A stretch of 64,000 nucleotides of DNA from Synechococcus sp. CBW1004 (GCF_015840715.1 NZ_CP060397.1:1598686-1662685), one strand, 5' to 3'. Shown: positions 48,968 through 58,922, numbered from the stretch's first letter. Notes: generated by a model not told the origin, from the letters alone. A program made the numbers and translations.

Positions 48968-50125
48968 CTAGCTCTTGCGCTTCTTCGCCCAGGGGGGCTG
49001 GTCGATGAAGATGCGGGTATCCGGGTCGAGCCCCTTGAGAATCTGGGTGTCGCGACCGCTGCTGGCCCCCAGTTCCACCGGCCGGAACTCGGGCTGCTGG
49101 TCGCGCCCCACCACGAGCACCCCCGGACGCCCCTCTTCGGTGACGATCGCCACGGTGGGGATCACGGTGCGGGCCTGCAGCTGACCGGTGCTGAAGTCGA
49201 TGTCGGCAGTCATGCCGATGCGCAGCTCCGGTGCCGGCTCCTGCAGGGCCAGCTTCACCTCGAAGGAGGTGACGTTGTTGGTCTTCACCGCCCGTGGGGC
49301 GATCTGACGCACCGTGGCGGCATAGCGCCGGTCCGGGAAGGCATCGACGCGCACCGTCGCCGGCATTCCCACCCGCAGGCGGCCGATGTCGCTCTCGGGC
49401 ACCTTGGCGACCACCTCAAGGCCCCTGGCCACCTCGACGATCGAGGAGCTGGTGGCGCCGAGGCTGGTGGAGGCGGAGGTGGTGGGAGTCACGAAGGCGC
49501 CTGGATCGGCATAGCGCTGACTGATCACCCCATCGAAGGGGGCACGCACCACCAGCTCCTCCCGCTCGACGCGCCGCTGGGAGAGCCGCTCGGCGGCCGC
49601 CCGGGCCGCCATGCGCTTCACCTGGTAGTCGGCCCGGAAGCGGTTGATGTCACTGCGGCTGATCGCCCCCTGGCGGAACAGGGGTTCGTTGAAGCTGAGC
49701 TCGCTGCGGCTGCGCTGCAGCTCGGCCTCGGCGGAGCGCAGGTTGGCCTCCAGCTCCTGGAAGCGGTCGAGCAGGTCACTGCTGTCCATCACCGCCAGGG
49801 CCTGACCGGCCTTCACCGGCATTCCCTCATCGACGTAGATGTCCTTGAGCACCCCCTGGCGCTTGGGGCTGACATTGACGCGCACCATGGCGTCGAGTTC
49901 ACCGGTGGCCGAGACCACCCCGGGCAGCACCCCGGACCGGGCCACCACGGTGAAGGGAGTGACATCGCGGCGGACGGCACTGCGCTGACGCTGCCACAGG
50001 CCGAGGCCGCTCACCAGGACGGCGGCCACGAGCAGACCGATCCAGAGGGGGCGGCGCGAACGACCGCGGATCGGCGGGGAGCCGGGCAGTGGCGTCAACG
50101 GCCTGGGTTCAGGGGAAGGGGACAC
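48968..50125 (-). CDS. HlyD/RND-type periplasmic adaptor
   Basis: 385-residue membrane-fusion protein. Basic N terminus, one transmembrane helix (PLWIGLLVAAVLVSGLGLW), lipoyl half (VSPKRQGVLKDIYVDEGMPV), an alpha-helical hairpin (residues 115-185), returning lipoyl half (LVVRAPFDGVISQRYADPGA) and a beta-barrel. Part of a tripartite or MacAB-like exporter; the ABC partner is not adjacent and the neighbouring genes are unrelated. Confidence 0.88.
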   Translation of the reverse strand: MSPSPEPRPLTPLPGSPPIRGRSRRPLWIGLLVAAVLVSGLGLWQRQRSAVRRDVTPFTVVARSGVLPGVVSATGELDAMVRVNVSPKRQGVLKDIYVDEGMPVKAGQALAVMDSSDLLDRFQELEANLRSAEAELQRSRSELSFNEPLFRQGAISRSDINRFRADYQVKRMAARAAAERLSQRRVEREELVVRAPFDGVISQRYADPGAFVTPTTSASTSLGATSSSIVEVARGLEVVAKVPESDIGRLRVGMPATVRVDAFPDRRYAATVRQIAPRAVKTNNVTSFEVKLALQEPAPELRIGMTADIDFSTGQLQARTVIPTVAIVTEEGRPGVLVVGRDQQPEFRPVELGASSGRDTQILKGLDPDTRIFIDQPPWAKKRKS

Positions 50126-50259
50126 AGCCGGCTCGGCCGTGTCGGCGGGTCTGGGCCGCAGGGGGGACAGAGCGGAAATGGCTGACCTCAGTGCTGTTAC
50201 AAATTGTCGCCGGTCCGGCGCCCGGTTGGGCCGGATCGGGGGCCCCCTAGATTCCGGCC

Positions 50260-51351
50260 ATGCTCAAAGCCGGAATCGTCGGCCTGCCCAACGTCGGCAA
50301 GTCGACCCTGTTCAACGCCCTGGTGGCCAACGCCCAGGCCCAGGCCGCCAACTTCCCCTTCTGCACGATCGAGCCCAACACCGGCGTGGTGGCGGTGCCC
50401 GACCCGCGCCTGGAACGGCTCTCGGCCCTGTCGGGGTCAAAGGAGATCATCCCCACCCGCGTCGAGTTCGTCGACATCGCCGGCCTGGTCAAGGGGGCCA
50501 GTCAGGGTGAGGGCCTGGGCAACAAGTTCCTCGCCAACATCCGCGAGGTGGATGCCATCGTGCATGTGGTGCGCTGCTTCGAGGACGACGACGTCATCCA
50601 CGTGTCGGGCTCGGTCGATCCGGTGCGCGACGCCGAGGTGATCAACCTGGAGCTGTCCCTGGCCGATCTCGCCCAGGTGGAGAAGCGGCGCGAACGCCTC
50701 AGGAAGCAGGTGCGCACCAGCAAGGAGGCCCAGGCCGAGGACAGTGCCCTCGAGCGCATCCAGGCCGTGCTCGAGCAGGGCGGTGCCGCTCGCAGCGTCG
50801 AGCTCACCGACGAGGAGGCCGCCTTCGTCAGGCCCCTGGGGCTGCTCACCGCCAAGCCGATCATCTACGCCACCAACGTCAGCGAGGATGACCTGGCCTC
50901 CGGCAATGCCTTCTGCGAGGCCGTGGTCGCCCTGGCGGAACGGGAGGGAGCGGAGACGGTCCGCATCTCGGCCCAGGTGGAGGCCGAGCTGATCGAACTG
51001 CCCGAGGAGGAGCGCGCCGAATTCCTCGCTGGTCTGGGCGTTGAGGAGGGCGGCCTGCAGAGCCTGATCCGCGCCACCTACAGCCTGCTCGGCCTGCGCA
51101 CCTATTTCACCACCGGCGAGAAGGAGACGCGCGCCTGGACGATCCGCGCCGGCATGACCGCCCCCCAGGCTGCCGGCGTGATTCACACCGACTTCGAGCG
51201 CGGCTTCATCCGCGCCCAGACGATCGGCCAGGAGCAGTTGCTGGAAGCCGGCTCCCTGGCGGAAGCCCGCAACCGCGGCTGGCTGCGCAGCGAGGGCAAG
51301 GAGTACGTCGTGCAGGAAGGCGACGTGATGGAGTTCCTGTTCAACGTCTGA
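50260..51351 (+). CDS. ychF: Ribosome-associated ATPase YchF
   Basis: Obg-related NTPase that prefers ATP, binding ribosomes. 363 residues, standard. G1 [14 protein letters not shown] at residues 8-21, G3 [20 protein letters not shown], a coiled-coil middle, then a TGS-like C-terminal domain ([55 protein letters not shown]). ATG 50260 is 12 bases past a C-rich stretch with no clear ribosome-binding site. Confidence 0.97.
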   Translation: MLKAGIVGLPNVGKSTLFNALVANAQAQAANFPFCTIEPNTGVVAVPDPRLERLSALSGSKEIIPTRVEFVDIAGLVKGASQGEGLGNKFLANIREVDAIVHVVRCFEDDDVIHVSGSVDPVRDAEVINLELSLADLAQVEKRRERLRKQVRTSKEAQAEDSALERIQAVLEQGGAARSVELTDEEAAFVRPLGLLTAKPIIYATNVSEDDLASGNAFCEAVVALAEREGAETVRISAQVEAELIELPEEERAEFLAGLGVEEGGLQSLIRATYSLLGLRTYFTTGEKETRAWTIRAGMTAPQAAGVIHTDFERGFIRAQTIGQEQLLEAGSLAEARNRGWLRSEGKEYVVQEGDVMEFLFNV

Positions 51352-51434
51352 ACGGTTGCACCCGGATGGCCGCTGACGGCCTCAGGTCCGGCCCGGCGGC
51401 AGGATTCCCCGCCTCGCCGGACTCCGGGGCCCAC

Positions 51435-51743
51435 TCAGCGGCAGTACACGGAGGTTTCTTCGAGAGCGCTGGCCTGGCGAGCGGGATCCGGCGCCCCCAG
51501 CCTCACCTTCGCCACGTTCGCCTCCAGCGCCAGGAGAGCGGTGTAGCAGCGCAGCTGATTGCTCTTGTCGGCCCGCTGCTTGAGCTCGGCGGAGAGATCC
51601 CAGAGGCCATCGCAAAGAGCCGCCGAGGGGCTCTCAAAACAGCGGCGGGCCGCCTGCTGCAGTCCGGTGAACGAACCGGCGAAGGCGGGAGTCGCCAGAC
51701 CGAGCAGACCGGCGAGGACTGCGGCACGCGCGGCACGGACCAT
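51435..51743 (-). CDS. Small secreted protein, unknown
   Basis: 102 residues. Signal peptide (AAVLAGLLGLATPAFA) with AFA-G cleavage around residue 22, then a soluble, mainly helical domain with four Cys (RRCFESPSAALCDGLWDLSA, RCYTALLALEANVAKVRLG, TSVYC), suggesting disulfides in the periplasm. No family recognised. The next secreted gene on the same strand (51854-52201) is upstream by 110 bases. Confidence 0.65.
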   Translation of the reverse strand: MVRAARAAVLAGLLGLATPAFAGSFTGLQQAARRCFESPSAALCDGLWDLSAELKQRADKSNQLRCYTALLALEANVAKVRLGAPDPARQASALEETSVYCR

Positions 51744-51853
51744 GGCGGCAGAGCGGCAGGAGGGACTGGAATCACACCAGCCTGGCGCAACGTCGGGCCG
51801 GCCGCACCCCGTCAGGCGGACCGACCGGCCAGGGTCGGTCAGGTCCGGCGGAT

Positions 51854-52201
51854 TCAGGGCTTCCGGGAGAGCGAGATCAGTCGGTCGGCCTCCGCCACCC
51901 GGGCCTGCTTGCTGCGGGCGTCATAGAGGCAGAGCTCCAGACCCCGGCGACCGGCCATGTGGGGCTGCGGGTAGGTGCCCTCCAGCAGGAGTGCGCTCGT
52001 CAGCGCATCGCTGCCACCCGGCAGGTCAACCCGCTCGCCGACGGGCTTCGGGTTGCGCAGGCCGCTGGCGGCGAGACAGGCCTTCACCACCTGCTGGCCA
52101 TAGGCAGACCACGCCTGAGGGCTGGAAGCGCTGGCCGGCAGAGCCGCAACCGCCAGGGACAGGCCCAGCAGAGAGGCGGACAGACGGAGAAAGCGGGCCA
52201 T
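51854..52201 (-). CDS. Small secreted protein, unknown
   Basis: 115 residues. Signal peptide (LLGLSLAVAALPASA) with ASA-S cleavage, then a domain with two Cys (QVVKACLAASGLRNPKPVGE, GRRGLELCLYDARSKQARVA). Similar in size to the neighbouring secreted protein but with no obvious sequence match to it. Function unknown. Confidence 0.65.
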   Translation of the reverse strand: MARFLRLSASLLGLSLAVAALPASASSPQAWSAYGQQVVKACLAASGLRNPKPVGERVDLPGGSDALTSALLLEGTYPQPHMAGRRGLELCLYDARSKQARVAEADRLISLSRKP

Positions 52202-52395
52202 CAGGGTGCGGACCAGGCAAGACGGCCCTGACGCTAAGGCGATGGGTCACGGTCAACAGGAGCGGACAGGAGAACCAGGGACGCTCCGCGACGGCAGCGG
52301 GGGATGGGCCCCGCCCGCCCTGCCGGGTCGCCCAGCGCCGTTGTTCAGAGAAGGGCTGACAGGGGAGACAATGGCTCCATTCCGCCGCCTGGGCC

Positions 52396-52626
52396 ATGAC
52401 GTCTGACGAGTCCCGTCCCTCCGCCGGCACGCCCGCCGATCCCGCCGACGCCGGGGCGCATCACAACTTCGACATCCAGAAGGAGGAGCATCGCCGCATC
52501 CGCAACGACCCCGACTACGACGACTGGGAGTACGGCACCGAACCTCTGCCCCATGAGGCCTGGCTGACCGCGCAGCGGGCCAGCGGCCGCAAAGCCGCAG
52601 CGAGTGGGGAGAACGCCTCCGCCTGA
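52396..52626 (+). CDS. Small acidic protein, unknown
   Basis: 76 residues, hydrophilic: a Ser/Pro/Ala-rich start, a central charged stretch (HHNFDIQKEEHRRIRNDPDY, DDWEYGTEPLPHEAWL) and an Ala-rich tail. The central part looks conserved-protein-like rather than random. No membrane segment or known family. Confidence 0.55.
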   Translation: MTSDESRPSAGTPADPADAGAHHNFDIQKEEHRRIRNDPDYDDWEYGTEPLPHEAWLTAQRASGRKAAASGENASA

Positions 52627-52693
52627 AGCGCGACCTCCCCTGGCCGTGGGGGCAGCGATCGAGCGTCGCCCCCGCCAACCAACGCCATGGGCC

Positions 52694-54055
52694 TCAGTCC
52701 GATGAGGCATCACCTGGAGCACCAGACGCATCACCTCCCGGATCCGACACCTCAGGCGCCGCTCCCCGCTCCCCGGCAGCGGAACCCAGCGGGAAGCGGT
52801 ACAGAATCTTCCGCTCGCCGCCGGTCCCCCCGCGGCCGGTGAGCACCTGCAGCAGATTGCGGCGCTGGAAGCGCTCCAGCCGCGCCACCAGCGGCAGACC
52901 CAGCAGCGACAACGCCGCCATGCCCAGCCACAGCCCGACACCGTGGCCCTGGCTGTCGAGCAGGCGACCGGCCACCAGGGGAGCGCTGAAGGCACTGATC
53001 GCGAAGCACTGGGAGAACAGAGCCATCGCCAGGCCCTGACGGTGCAGCGGGCTGAGCTCCACCACCGCCTCGGTGGCGGTGGGCAGGAAGGCCGCCGCCC
53101 CCAGGGCCACCGGCACCTGCGCCAGCAGGAGCACGGGCAGGCCATGGGGGGTGAGCGCTGAGAGGGCCAGCAGGCCGCCACCCACCGCAAAGCAGATCAG
53201 GCTGAGCGTCAGCCCCGTTCCCACAGGCCGCTTCGCCAGAGCCTGCCCCACCGGCCACTGAAGCAACAGCAGCAGCCCGAGCTGCAGCCCCACCGTGAGG
53301 GCCCCGAGCGCCTCCGGCAGCGGCGGACGCTGCAGACCGCCCCGCACCAGATCGAGCGGTAGCGCTCCCTGCATCAGAGCCGGGATGGCGGTGGCGATCA
53401 CCGTCACCGCGAGCAGGGGCAGCAGCGGTGGCAGCCACCGGCCTGGAGGCAGCCCGGCGGCGGCGGCGGAATGGGTCCTGCTGGGGCTGGCGGGCAGGGG
53501 CCGCAGCAGCACGAGGGCCAGCATCGTCAGCACGCAGGCGATGTCCACCAGATAGATGGCCCGCAGCCAGCCCAGGGCCGCCAGAAGGGCACCGATCAGG
53601 GCACCGGTGACCACGCCGAAGGCGTCGGCGCTGCGCACCAGCGCGAAGCCGCGTGCGGAGGGAAGCGCCCCGCAGCAGAGCGGCACCGCCAGTTCGATCG
53701 CGGGCCAGTAGAGGCCCGCCGCCAGGCCCAGCAGCAGCTGGCCGGAGACATAGCCCCCGAAGCCTTCCGCGGACAACAGACTGCTGTCGCCCAGCAGGGC
53801 ACAGACCGCCGCCAGCGCCACCGGCAGCGAGGCGCGGCGGCCGCGATCGAGCAGGAGGCCGCTGAACAGACGCCCACCGATCCCGGCCAGGGCGGCCAGG
53901 GCGAGGCCGTCGCCGACACTGCTGGCGCTGAATGCCTCCCGATGGAACACCATGGGCGTCAGGTACAGCACGCCGCCGGCGCCCACCATGGCGATCGTGC
54001 GGATCGAGGCCAGAGCGCGCAGCGGCGCGGGAAACTGGAACCACCAGGCCTTCAT
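52694..54055 (-). CDS. MFS transporter
   Basis: 453 residues from ATG 54055 with about 12 hydrophobic segments and the MFS loop between helices 2 and 3 (GGRLFSGLLLDRGRRAS) and a weaker repeat in the second half. The N terminus (MKAWWFQFPAPLRALASIRT) is followed at once by helix 1. The C-terminal 50 residues are hydrophilic. The frame extends 270 bases further upstream into the divergent DUF1400 hydrolase gene and is cut there. Substrate unknown. Confidence 0.87.
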   Translation of the reverse strand: MKAWWFQFPAPLRALASIRTIAMVGAGGVLYLTPMVFHREAFSASSVGDGLALAALAGIGGRLFSGLLLDRGRRASLPVALAAVCALLGDSSLLSAEGFGGYVSGQLLLGLAAGLYWPAIELAVPLCCGALPSARGFALVRSADAFGVVTGALIGALLAALGWLRAIYLVDIACVLTMLALVLLRPLPASPSRTHSAAAAGLPPGRWLPPLLPLLAVTVIATAIPALMQGALPLDLVRGGLQRPPLPEALGALTVGLQLGLLLLLQWPVGQALAKRPVGTGLTLSLICFAVGGGLLALSALTPHGLPVLLLAQVPVALGAAAFLPTATEAVVELSPLHRQGLAMALFSQCFAISAFSAPLVAGRLLDSQGHGVGLWLGMAALSLLGLPLVARLERFQRRNLLQVLTGRGGTGGERKILYRFPLGSAAGERGAAPEVSDPGGDASGAPGDASSD

Positions 54056-54069
54056 TCCGGCACCCGCCT

Positions 54070-55890
54070 TTGCCTGCGTCACGACCCAGCTTCCGTCATC
54101 GCCCATCCAGGCCCCTGCTGGGCGGGGCATGCCTGGGGCTCGGTCTGCTGAGCAGCGCGCTGCTGCTGCTGTGGACGGCCCGACCGGCCTCGGCAGCCGA
54201 ACTGCTGGTGATCCAGCTGGAGGATCTCGAGATCCCGGTGCGGCTCGACCAGCTGGAGGCCTGGAGCCGCCGCGAGCCATCGCTGCCGCCCTGGGATGGC
54301 GCACGCGCTTCCGGAGAAACGCCACTGCCGGCCTCCGCGACAGGCCCTGGCCCAGCCCATTCCCTGGTCTCCGGCACCGACTCGCATGCCATCACGACTG
54401 CGGACCAGGGCCCGTCCGCAAGCGGCTTCCCGATCGCCGGCGATGCCCGCCTGACCGGCGAGAGCGGGACGCTCAACCCAGACACAGCGCAGACGGGGAG
54501 CGATCTGGAGGTGTGGCTGAACCTGCTGGAACCCCAGAGCCGGCGCGGCGTGGCGCGCCTGCTGCAGGCGCCCCTGCTCCGGGAGCAGAGCTTCGGAAGC
54601 CAGCTGCTGGACAGCTGGGCCGGCGGCCAGATGCTGGCTGAGGTCGGCGAGCTGCTGACAACCCCCGAGGGACGGAGCACCGCCCCGGAGCTGCAGAGCA
54701 CCCTGCGTCGCCTGCTGCGCGAGCGTCGTGAGGTGACCACCCTCGCCCTGCTGCGCTCCCTGCCGGTCTCCCAGGTGCGGCTGCGCCTGGACAGCCTGCT
54801 CGACCTGGCGGAGCAGTGGCGACGGCAGATCAGACAGCAGAGCAACGCGCTGGCGGCCCTGCAGACCCTGGCGCTGCCGAAACGCAACGCCCGAGCGCTG
54901 CTGCCGGCCGAAACCCAGCTCAGTCCGCGGCGGGTGGAACTGACGGTGGCGCATCGGAGCGAACCCCTGCCGGTGGATCTCTGGCCGGGCCAGGGGCCGG
55001 AAGCCAGCCGTCTCCCCTGGCTGCTGGTGCTGCCGGGGCTCGGCGGCAATGCCGATCAGCTCGGCTGGTTCGCCGGTGCCCTGGCCCAGCGGGGCTGGTC
55101 GGTGGCGGTGCCCCAGCATCCCGGCAGCGACGGGCGCGCCCTGCGCGATGCCCTCGACGGACGCACGCCCCCGCCCGGGGCCGCGACCCTGGCAACCCGG
55201 CTGCGCGATGTCGCCGCGGTGCTGGCGGCCCGCAGGGATGGCCGGCTGCCCCTGAGCGGCGACGGAATGGTGCTGGTGGGGCACTCGCTCGGTGGGCTGA
55301 CCGCCCTGCTGGCGGCCGGCGTCGAGCCGGAACCGGGGCTGGCCCGGCGCTGCAGCCAGGCGATCGAACGGCTGCCGATCGGCAATCCCTCCCGGCTGCT
55401 GCAGTGCGAACTCGTGACCACAGGGCTGCCACAGGCCCTGCCACGCCCGGCCGACCTTCGCGGCCTGGTGCTGTTCAACGGGTTCGGCAGTCTGCTCTGG
55501 CCCGATGGCGCCACCGCCTCCCTGCCGGTGCCGGTGCTGATGGTGGGCGGCAGCCTGGATCTGGTGACCCCGCCGCTGCAGGAACAGCTGCAGCTGTTCC
55601 TGCCCGCCGGCGATCCCCGCAGCCGGCTGGTGCTGGTGGAGGGGGGAAGCCACTTCTCACCGGTGCGCCTGGCGGAGCGCCAGGAGGCGGTGCTGCAACT
55701 CGGCCGCGAATGGGTGGGGGTGGATCCGGCGACGGTGCAGACCCTGCTTCTCGGGCTGGGCAGCGAATTTCTGCACAGCCTGAAGCTGCCGGTGCTTCTG
55801 CCGGCCCAGGTCCGACTGCAGCAGGGCGTGCGGGCCTATGTGCTCGATCCGGCGGCGGCGCGACGCTGGCGGAGGCGCCTGAAGTCCTGA
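54070..55890 (+). CDS. Alpha/beta hydrolase with DUF1400 domain
   Basis: Predicted periplasmic lipase/esterase-like hydrolase. 606 residues from TTG 54070; no ATG is available between the divergent MFS start and the signal segment (LGLGLLSSALLLLWTARPAS). An N-terminal DUF1400-like region (AELLVIQLEDLEIPVRLDQL, a Ser/Thr/Gly-rich insertion, then VARLLQAPLLREQSFGSQLL) is followed by a hydrolase fold: oxyanion LPGLGGNADQL, nucleophile GHSLGG near residue 400, and a late LVEGGSHFSPV His. DUF1400-hydrolase fusions are characteristic of cyanobacteria. Confidence 0.85.
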   Translation: MPASRPSFRHRPSRPLLGGACLGLGLLSSALLLLWTARPASAAELLVIQLEDLEIPVRLDQLEAWSRREPSLPPWDGARASGETPLPASATGPGPAHSLVSGTDSHAITTADQGPSASGFPIAGDARLTGESGTLNPDTAQTGSDLEVWLNLLEPQSRRGVARLLQAPLLREQSFGSQLLDSWAGGQMLAEVGELLTTPEGRSTAPELQSTLRRLLRERREVTTLALLRSLPVSQVRLRLDSLLDLAEQWRRQIRQQSNALAALQTLALPKRNARALLPAETQLSPRRVELTVAHRSEPLPVDLWPGQGPEASRLPWLLVLPGLGGNADQLGWFAGALAQRGWSVAVPQHPGSDGRALRDALDGRTPPPGAATLATRLRDVAAVLAARRDGRLPLSGDGMVLVGHSLGGLTALLAAGVEPEPGLARRCSQAIERLPIGNPSRLLQCELVTTGLPQALPRPADLRGLVLFNGFGSLLWPDGATASLPVPVLMVGGSLDLVTPPLQEQLQLFLPAGDPRSRLVLVEGGSHFSPVRLAERQEAVLQLGREWVGVDPATVQTLLLGLGSEFLHSLKLPVLLPAQVRLQQGVRAYVLDPAAARRWRRRLKS

Positions 55891-55976
55891 GGTGTTCGAC
55901 CAGGGCCCGTCGCCATCGTCCGTAGCCTGGATGGAGCTGAGGTCTGCCGCTGGGCAGCGGCCGGCATTGGCGGCAT

Positions 55977-56996
55977 TCAGAAGCGGATGCGCGGATCGAG
56001 AAGCGCCACCAGCAGATCGACCGCCACGGTGACCAGCACCACCAGCGCCGCCACCACCACCACGATCCCCTGCACGAGCGGATAGTCGCGCTGGGCGATC
56101 GCCTCCTGCAACCGATAGGCGATGCCGGGCCAGGAGTAGGTGACCTCGATCAGGAGCGCGCCACCGATCAGGGAAGCCACGGTGATGCCGGTGATCGTCA
56201 GCACCGGCAGCAGGGCATTGGGCAGGGCGTGGCGCAGCACCACCCGCGTCTCGCTGAGGCCGCGGCTGCGGGCCGCCTCGACGTAGTCGGAGCCCAGGGC
56301 GCGGCGCAGGTTCAGACGCAGGGCGTTGGTGAAGATGCCGCTGAGCAGCAGCGCCAGGGTGGAGGCGGGCAGCACCAGATGGCGCAGGGCACCGCTGAAC
56401 TGCTGCCAGTCGCCGCTGCGCAGGCTGTCGAGCAGATAGAAGCCGCTGCCGCTGGGGGGCACCAGCGTCGGCGGGAAGCGGCCACCCACCGGCAGCCAGC
56501 CCAGCCAGACGGCGAACACCAGCTGCACCACCATCGCCGCCCAGAATGGCGGCAGGGCGTAGGTGCCGATGCCATAGAGGCGGCCGGCCAGATCAAGCTT
56601 CCCCTCGGGCCGCGCGATGCCGCTGAAGCCCACCGCCAGGCCGAGCACCGCGGCCAGCAGCAGGGCCACCACCCCCAGCTCCAGGCTGGCGGGCAGGCTG
56701 TCCTGGATGATTCCGAGCACCGGCTGCTTGCTGGCCTGGGACAGGCCCAGATCGCCGCGCAGCAGATCGCCTAGGAAATGGCCGTACTGCACCGGCAACG
56801 GCTGATCGAGGCCCAGCTGGGCGCGCAGGGCGGCGCGGGCCGCGGCCGGGGCCTTGGGGCCGAGCAGCGCGTCGATCGGATCGCCGGGAGCCACCCGCAG
56901 CAGCAGGAACACCAGCGTGGCGATCAGCCACAGCATCAGCGGCGCCAGGGCGAGGCGGGCGGCGAGATAACGGAGCAGGTCGCTGCGGCGGCTCAT
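55977..56996 (-). CDS. Peptide-type ABC transporter permease (DppB-like)
   Basis: 339 residues from ATG 56996, overlapping the binding-protein stop by four bases (ATGA). Six hydrophobic segments, N-terminal IATLVFLLLRVAPGDPIDAL and the EAA loop (GSDYVEAARSRGLSETRVVL, then HALPNALLPVLTITG) are typical of the DppB/OppB group. No second permease (DppC) or ATPase is adjacent, so the rest of the transporter must be encoded elsewhere or the permease acts as a homodimer. Confidence 0.9.
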   Translation of the reverse strand: MSRRSDLLRYLAARLALAPLMLWLIATLVFLLLRVAPGDPIDALLGPKAPAAARAALRAQLGLDQPLPVQYGHFLGDLLRGDLGLSQASKQPVLGIIQDSLPASLELGVVALLLAAVLGLAVGFSGIARPEGKLDLAGRLYGIGTYALPPFWAAMVVQLVFAVWLGWLPVGGRFPPTLVPPSGSGFYLLDSLRSGDWQQFSGALRHLVLPASTLALLLSGIFTNALRLNLRRALGSDYVEAARSRGLSETRVVLRHALPNALLPVLTITGITVASLIGGALLIEVTYSWPGIAYRLQEAIAQRDYPLVQGIVVVVAALVVLVTVAVDLLVALLDPRIRF

Positions 56997-58654
56997 CGGC
57001 GGCTCCCTCCGGAATGGGACTGGCTGTGCAGATCGGCGAGCACGAGCCAGCCGGCACCATCGAAGCGGGGCGGTGCGAGCGACGGCCGCGCCCACGCCAC
57101 CGGCGCCATCAGCCAGACAGGCAGATAGGGGCTGGCGGCGGCGGTGCGCCGCTGGATCTGCCGCAGCAGCCCTTCGCGCTCCGGGCCCTCCAGGCTGCTG
57201 CTGCGGATCAGCAGCTGCTCCAGGCCGGGGGCGCTCCAGAAGCTGCCGCTCAGGGCAGCGTTGCCCTTGAGACAGCGGTCGCCCTCGGCCTTCTCACAGC
57301 CCAGCAGCGGCACCAGGAAGTTCTCGGCGTCGGGATAGTCGCCGCTCCAGTCGTAGAAGAACAGCGGCAGCGTTCCCTTGCCGAGCTGGTCGTAGGCGGT
57401 GGTGGATTCCATGCCGCTCACCTCCAGCTGCAGACAGTCACCCAGATCGCGGCGCACCTGCGCCTGCCAGGTGAGGGCGAACAGGCGGTCGCTGGGGATG
57501 TCGGAGCGGAAGGTGAGCGGCAGGTTCAACGGCTTGCCCTCGCAGTAGCCGGCCTGGCGGAACAGGGAGCGGGCGCGAGCCGGGTCGTAGGCGGGCCAGG
57601 CAGCCGGATCGGAGCCGGGCAGCCCCGGCGGCACCAGCTGGCGCAGCGGCGGGCGCACACCGAGGCTGACTCGCTCGCTGATCGTGCGGCGATCGAGGCT
57701 GTGGGCCAGGGCCAGACGCAGGCGGCGATCCTGCAGGGGCGGCTGGTCGCTGCGCAGCGACAGCAGGCCGATGTTCAGCGACGGGCCCACCGCCTCATGC
57801 AGACGGCCGGCGCGGGCCTCGCGGTGCAGGGCCTGCTGGTGGTCGATCTCAAGGCCGCTGGAGAGCAGCAGATCGATCTCGCCGCTGCGCAGGGCGCCGT
57901 ACAAGGCGGTGGAATTGCTGAGGCTGACGATCACCAGCCCGCTGTTGCGCGGGCGGCGGCCCCAGTAGCCGCTCCAGGGCAGCAGGCGCAGCTGCTGGCC
58001 GCTGGTGGAAGCCAGCCGGTAGGGGCCTGTGCCCACGAAGCGCTCCGCCAGGGGCTTGCCCTGATGGGCGCGGTAGGCACTGGGCGAGACGGGGGTGAGA
58101 AAGATCGCGCTCAGCAGCCGCGGCAGCGGGCTGAACGGCTGCCTGAGCTCCAGCTCGATTTCGAGTGGCCCGGTGGCCCGCACGCGCTTCACCCGATCGC
58201 TGAGCTGATAGCCGAGGGTGCCGATCGCCATGAAGCGCTCCAGCGAGAACACCAGCGCCGCGGCATCGAACGGCGTGCCGTCGTGGAAGCGGACGCCCGC
58301 TCGCAGCGGGATGCGGGCCCGCAGGCCGTCAGCGCTCAGTTGCGGCAGAGCGGTGGCCAGGCGGGGCTCGAGGCGGCCCTCGCTGGAGATGGCATAGAGG
58401 GGATCACCCAGGGCGCTCAGCACCTGCAGCACACCCACCCGCGAGGCGGCAGCGGGATCGAGGGAGTCGATGCGGCTCTTGCCCGCCAGGATCAGCAGGC
58501 CGGCAGGGCGGCGGGGCTGGCAACCGGCCAGCAGCGGCAGCAGCAGCGCGGCAATCAGGGACGCAGCCGCGGCGATTCTGCGGCGGCTCGGGCGATGAGA
58601 GGGGGCCGGAGCAGGCAGCGACAGCGGCAAGGGGAGCGCCCGGAGCGCCCCCAT
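56993..58654 (-). CDS. ABC peptide/nickel-type solute-binding lipoprotein (SBP family 5)
   Basis: 553 residues. Signal and lipobox IAALLLPLLAGC with Cys about residue 45, then the family-5 fold: VLQVLSALGDPLYAISSEGR, RAGVRFHDGTPFDAAALVFS, VGTGPYRLAS, RLALAHSLDRRTISERV and YDWSGDYPDAENFLVPLLGC. Lipidation would require Lgt, which is in this window. It is co-translated with the following permease. Ligand class (peptide, nickel or other) cannot be told from sequence. Confidence 0.9.
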   Translation of the reverse strand: MGALRALPLPLSLPAPAPSHRPSRRRIAAAASLIAALLLPLLAGCQPRRPAGLLILAGKSRIDSLDPAAASRVGVLQVLSALGDPLYAISSEGRLEPRLATALPQLSADGLRARIPLRAGVRFHDGTPFDAAALVFSLERFMAIGTLGYQLSDRVKRVRATGPLEIELELRQPFSPLPRLLSAIFLTPVSPSAYRAHQGKPLAERFVGTGPYRLASTSGQQLRLLPWSGYWGRRPRNSGLVIVSLSNSTALYGALRSGEIDLLLSSGLEIDHQQALHREARAGRLHEAVGPSLNIGLLSLRSDQPPLQDRRLRLALAHSLDRRTISERVSLGVRPPLRQLVPPGLPGSDPAAWPAYDPARARSLFRQAGYCEGKPLNLPLTFRSDIPSDRLFALTWQAQVRRDLGDCLQLEVSGMESTTAYDQLGKGTLPLFFYDWSGDYPDAENFLVPLLGCEKAEGDRCLKGNAALSGSFWSAPGLEQLLIRSSSLEGPEREGLLRQIQRRTAAASPYLPVWLMAPVAWARPSLAPPRFDGAGWLVLADLHSQSHSGGSRR

Positions 58655-58685
58655 TCAACCCGGCGACGGAGGCCGGTGCAGCACC

Positions 58686-58889
58686 TCAGTGGCGCTGGGC
58701 AGGGGGATGGGGGCGATGGCGGCGGTGGGCCTGCACGTGGTGGAGGGGCATCTCCAGCACGGGCGAGCCGTGGCGGGCCAGGGGCCAGCGGCGCAGCCAG
58801 CAGCGGTCACCGCGATCGTCGACGCCGATCACCTGATACAGCTGCTCGTCATCGCCGAGCCGGATGCAGTCGCCCTGAAGAAGAGTCAT
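58686..58889 (-). CDS. Small soluble protein, unknown
   Basis: 67 residues: a beta-rich start (MTLLQGDCIRLGDDEQLYQV, then IGVDDRGDRCWLRRWPLARH) that looks like a small SH3- or KOW-like barrel, and a His/Pro-rich tail. A 5' hairpin lies 19-33 bases upstream of the ATG. It lies 31 bases before the solute-binding protein gene and could be its leader gene. Confidence 0.6.
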   Translation of the reverse strand: MTLLQGDCIRLGDDEQLYQVIGVDDRGDRCWLRRWPLARHGSPVLEMPLHHVQAHRRHRPHPPAQRH

Positions 58890-58907
58890 GGGGGCTGGTC
58901 TCAGAGA

Positions 58908-58922
58908 GGGGCCTTGGGCCCC
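58908..58922 (-). other. GC-rich hairpin upstream of small ORF
   Basis: GGGGCC-TTG-GGCCCC, a perfect 6-bp stem with a 3-base loop, inside the 257-base region between the small gene at 58686-58889 and hom. No T-run follows on either strand, so it is not a clear terminator; a 5' leader structure of the small gene is possible. The rest of the region contains an AT-richer patch (CCTTAAGG palindrome at about 58938) but no gene. Confidence 0.4.
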
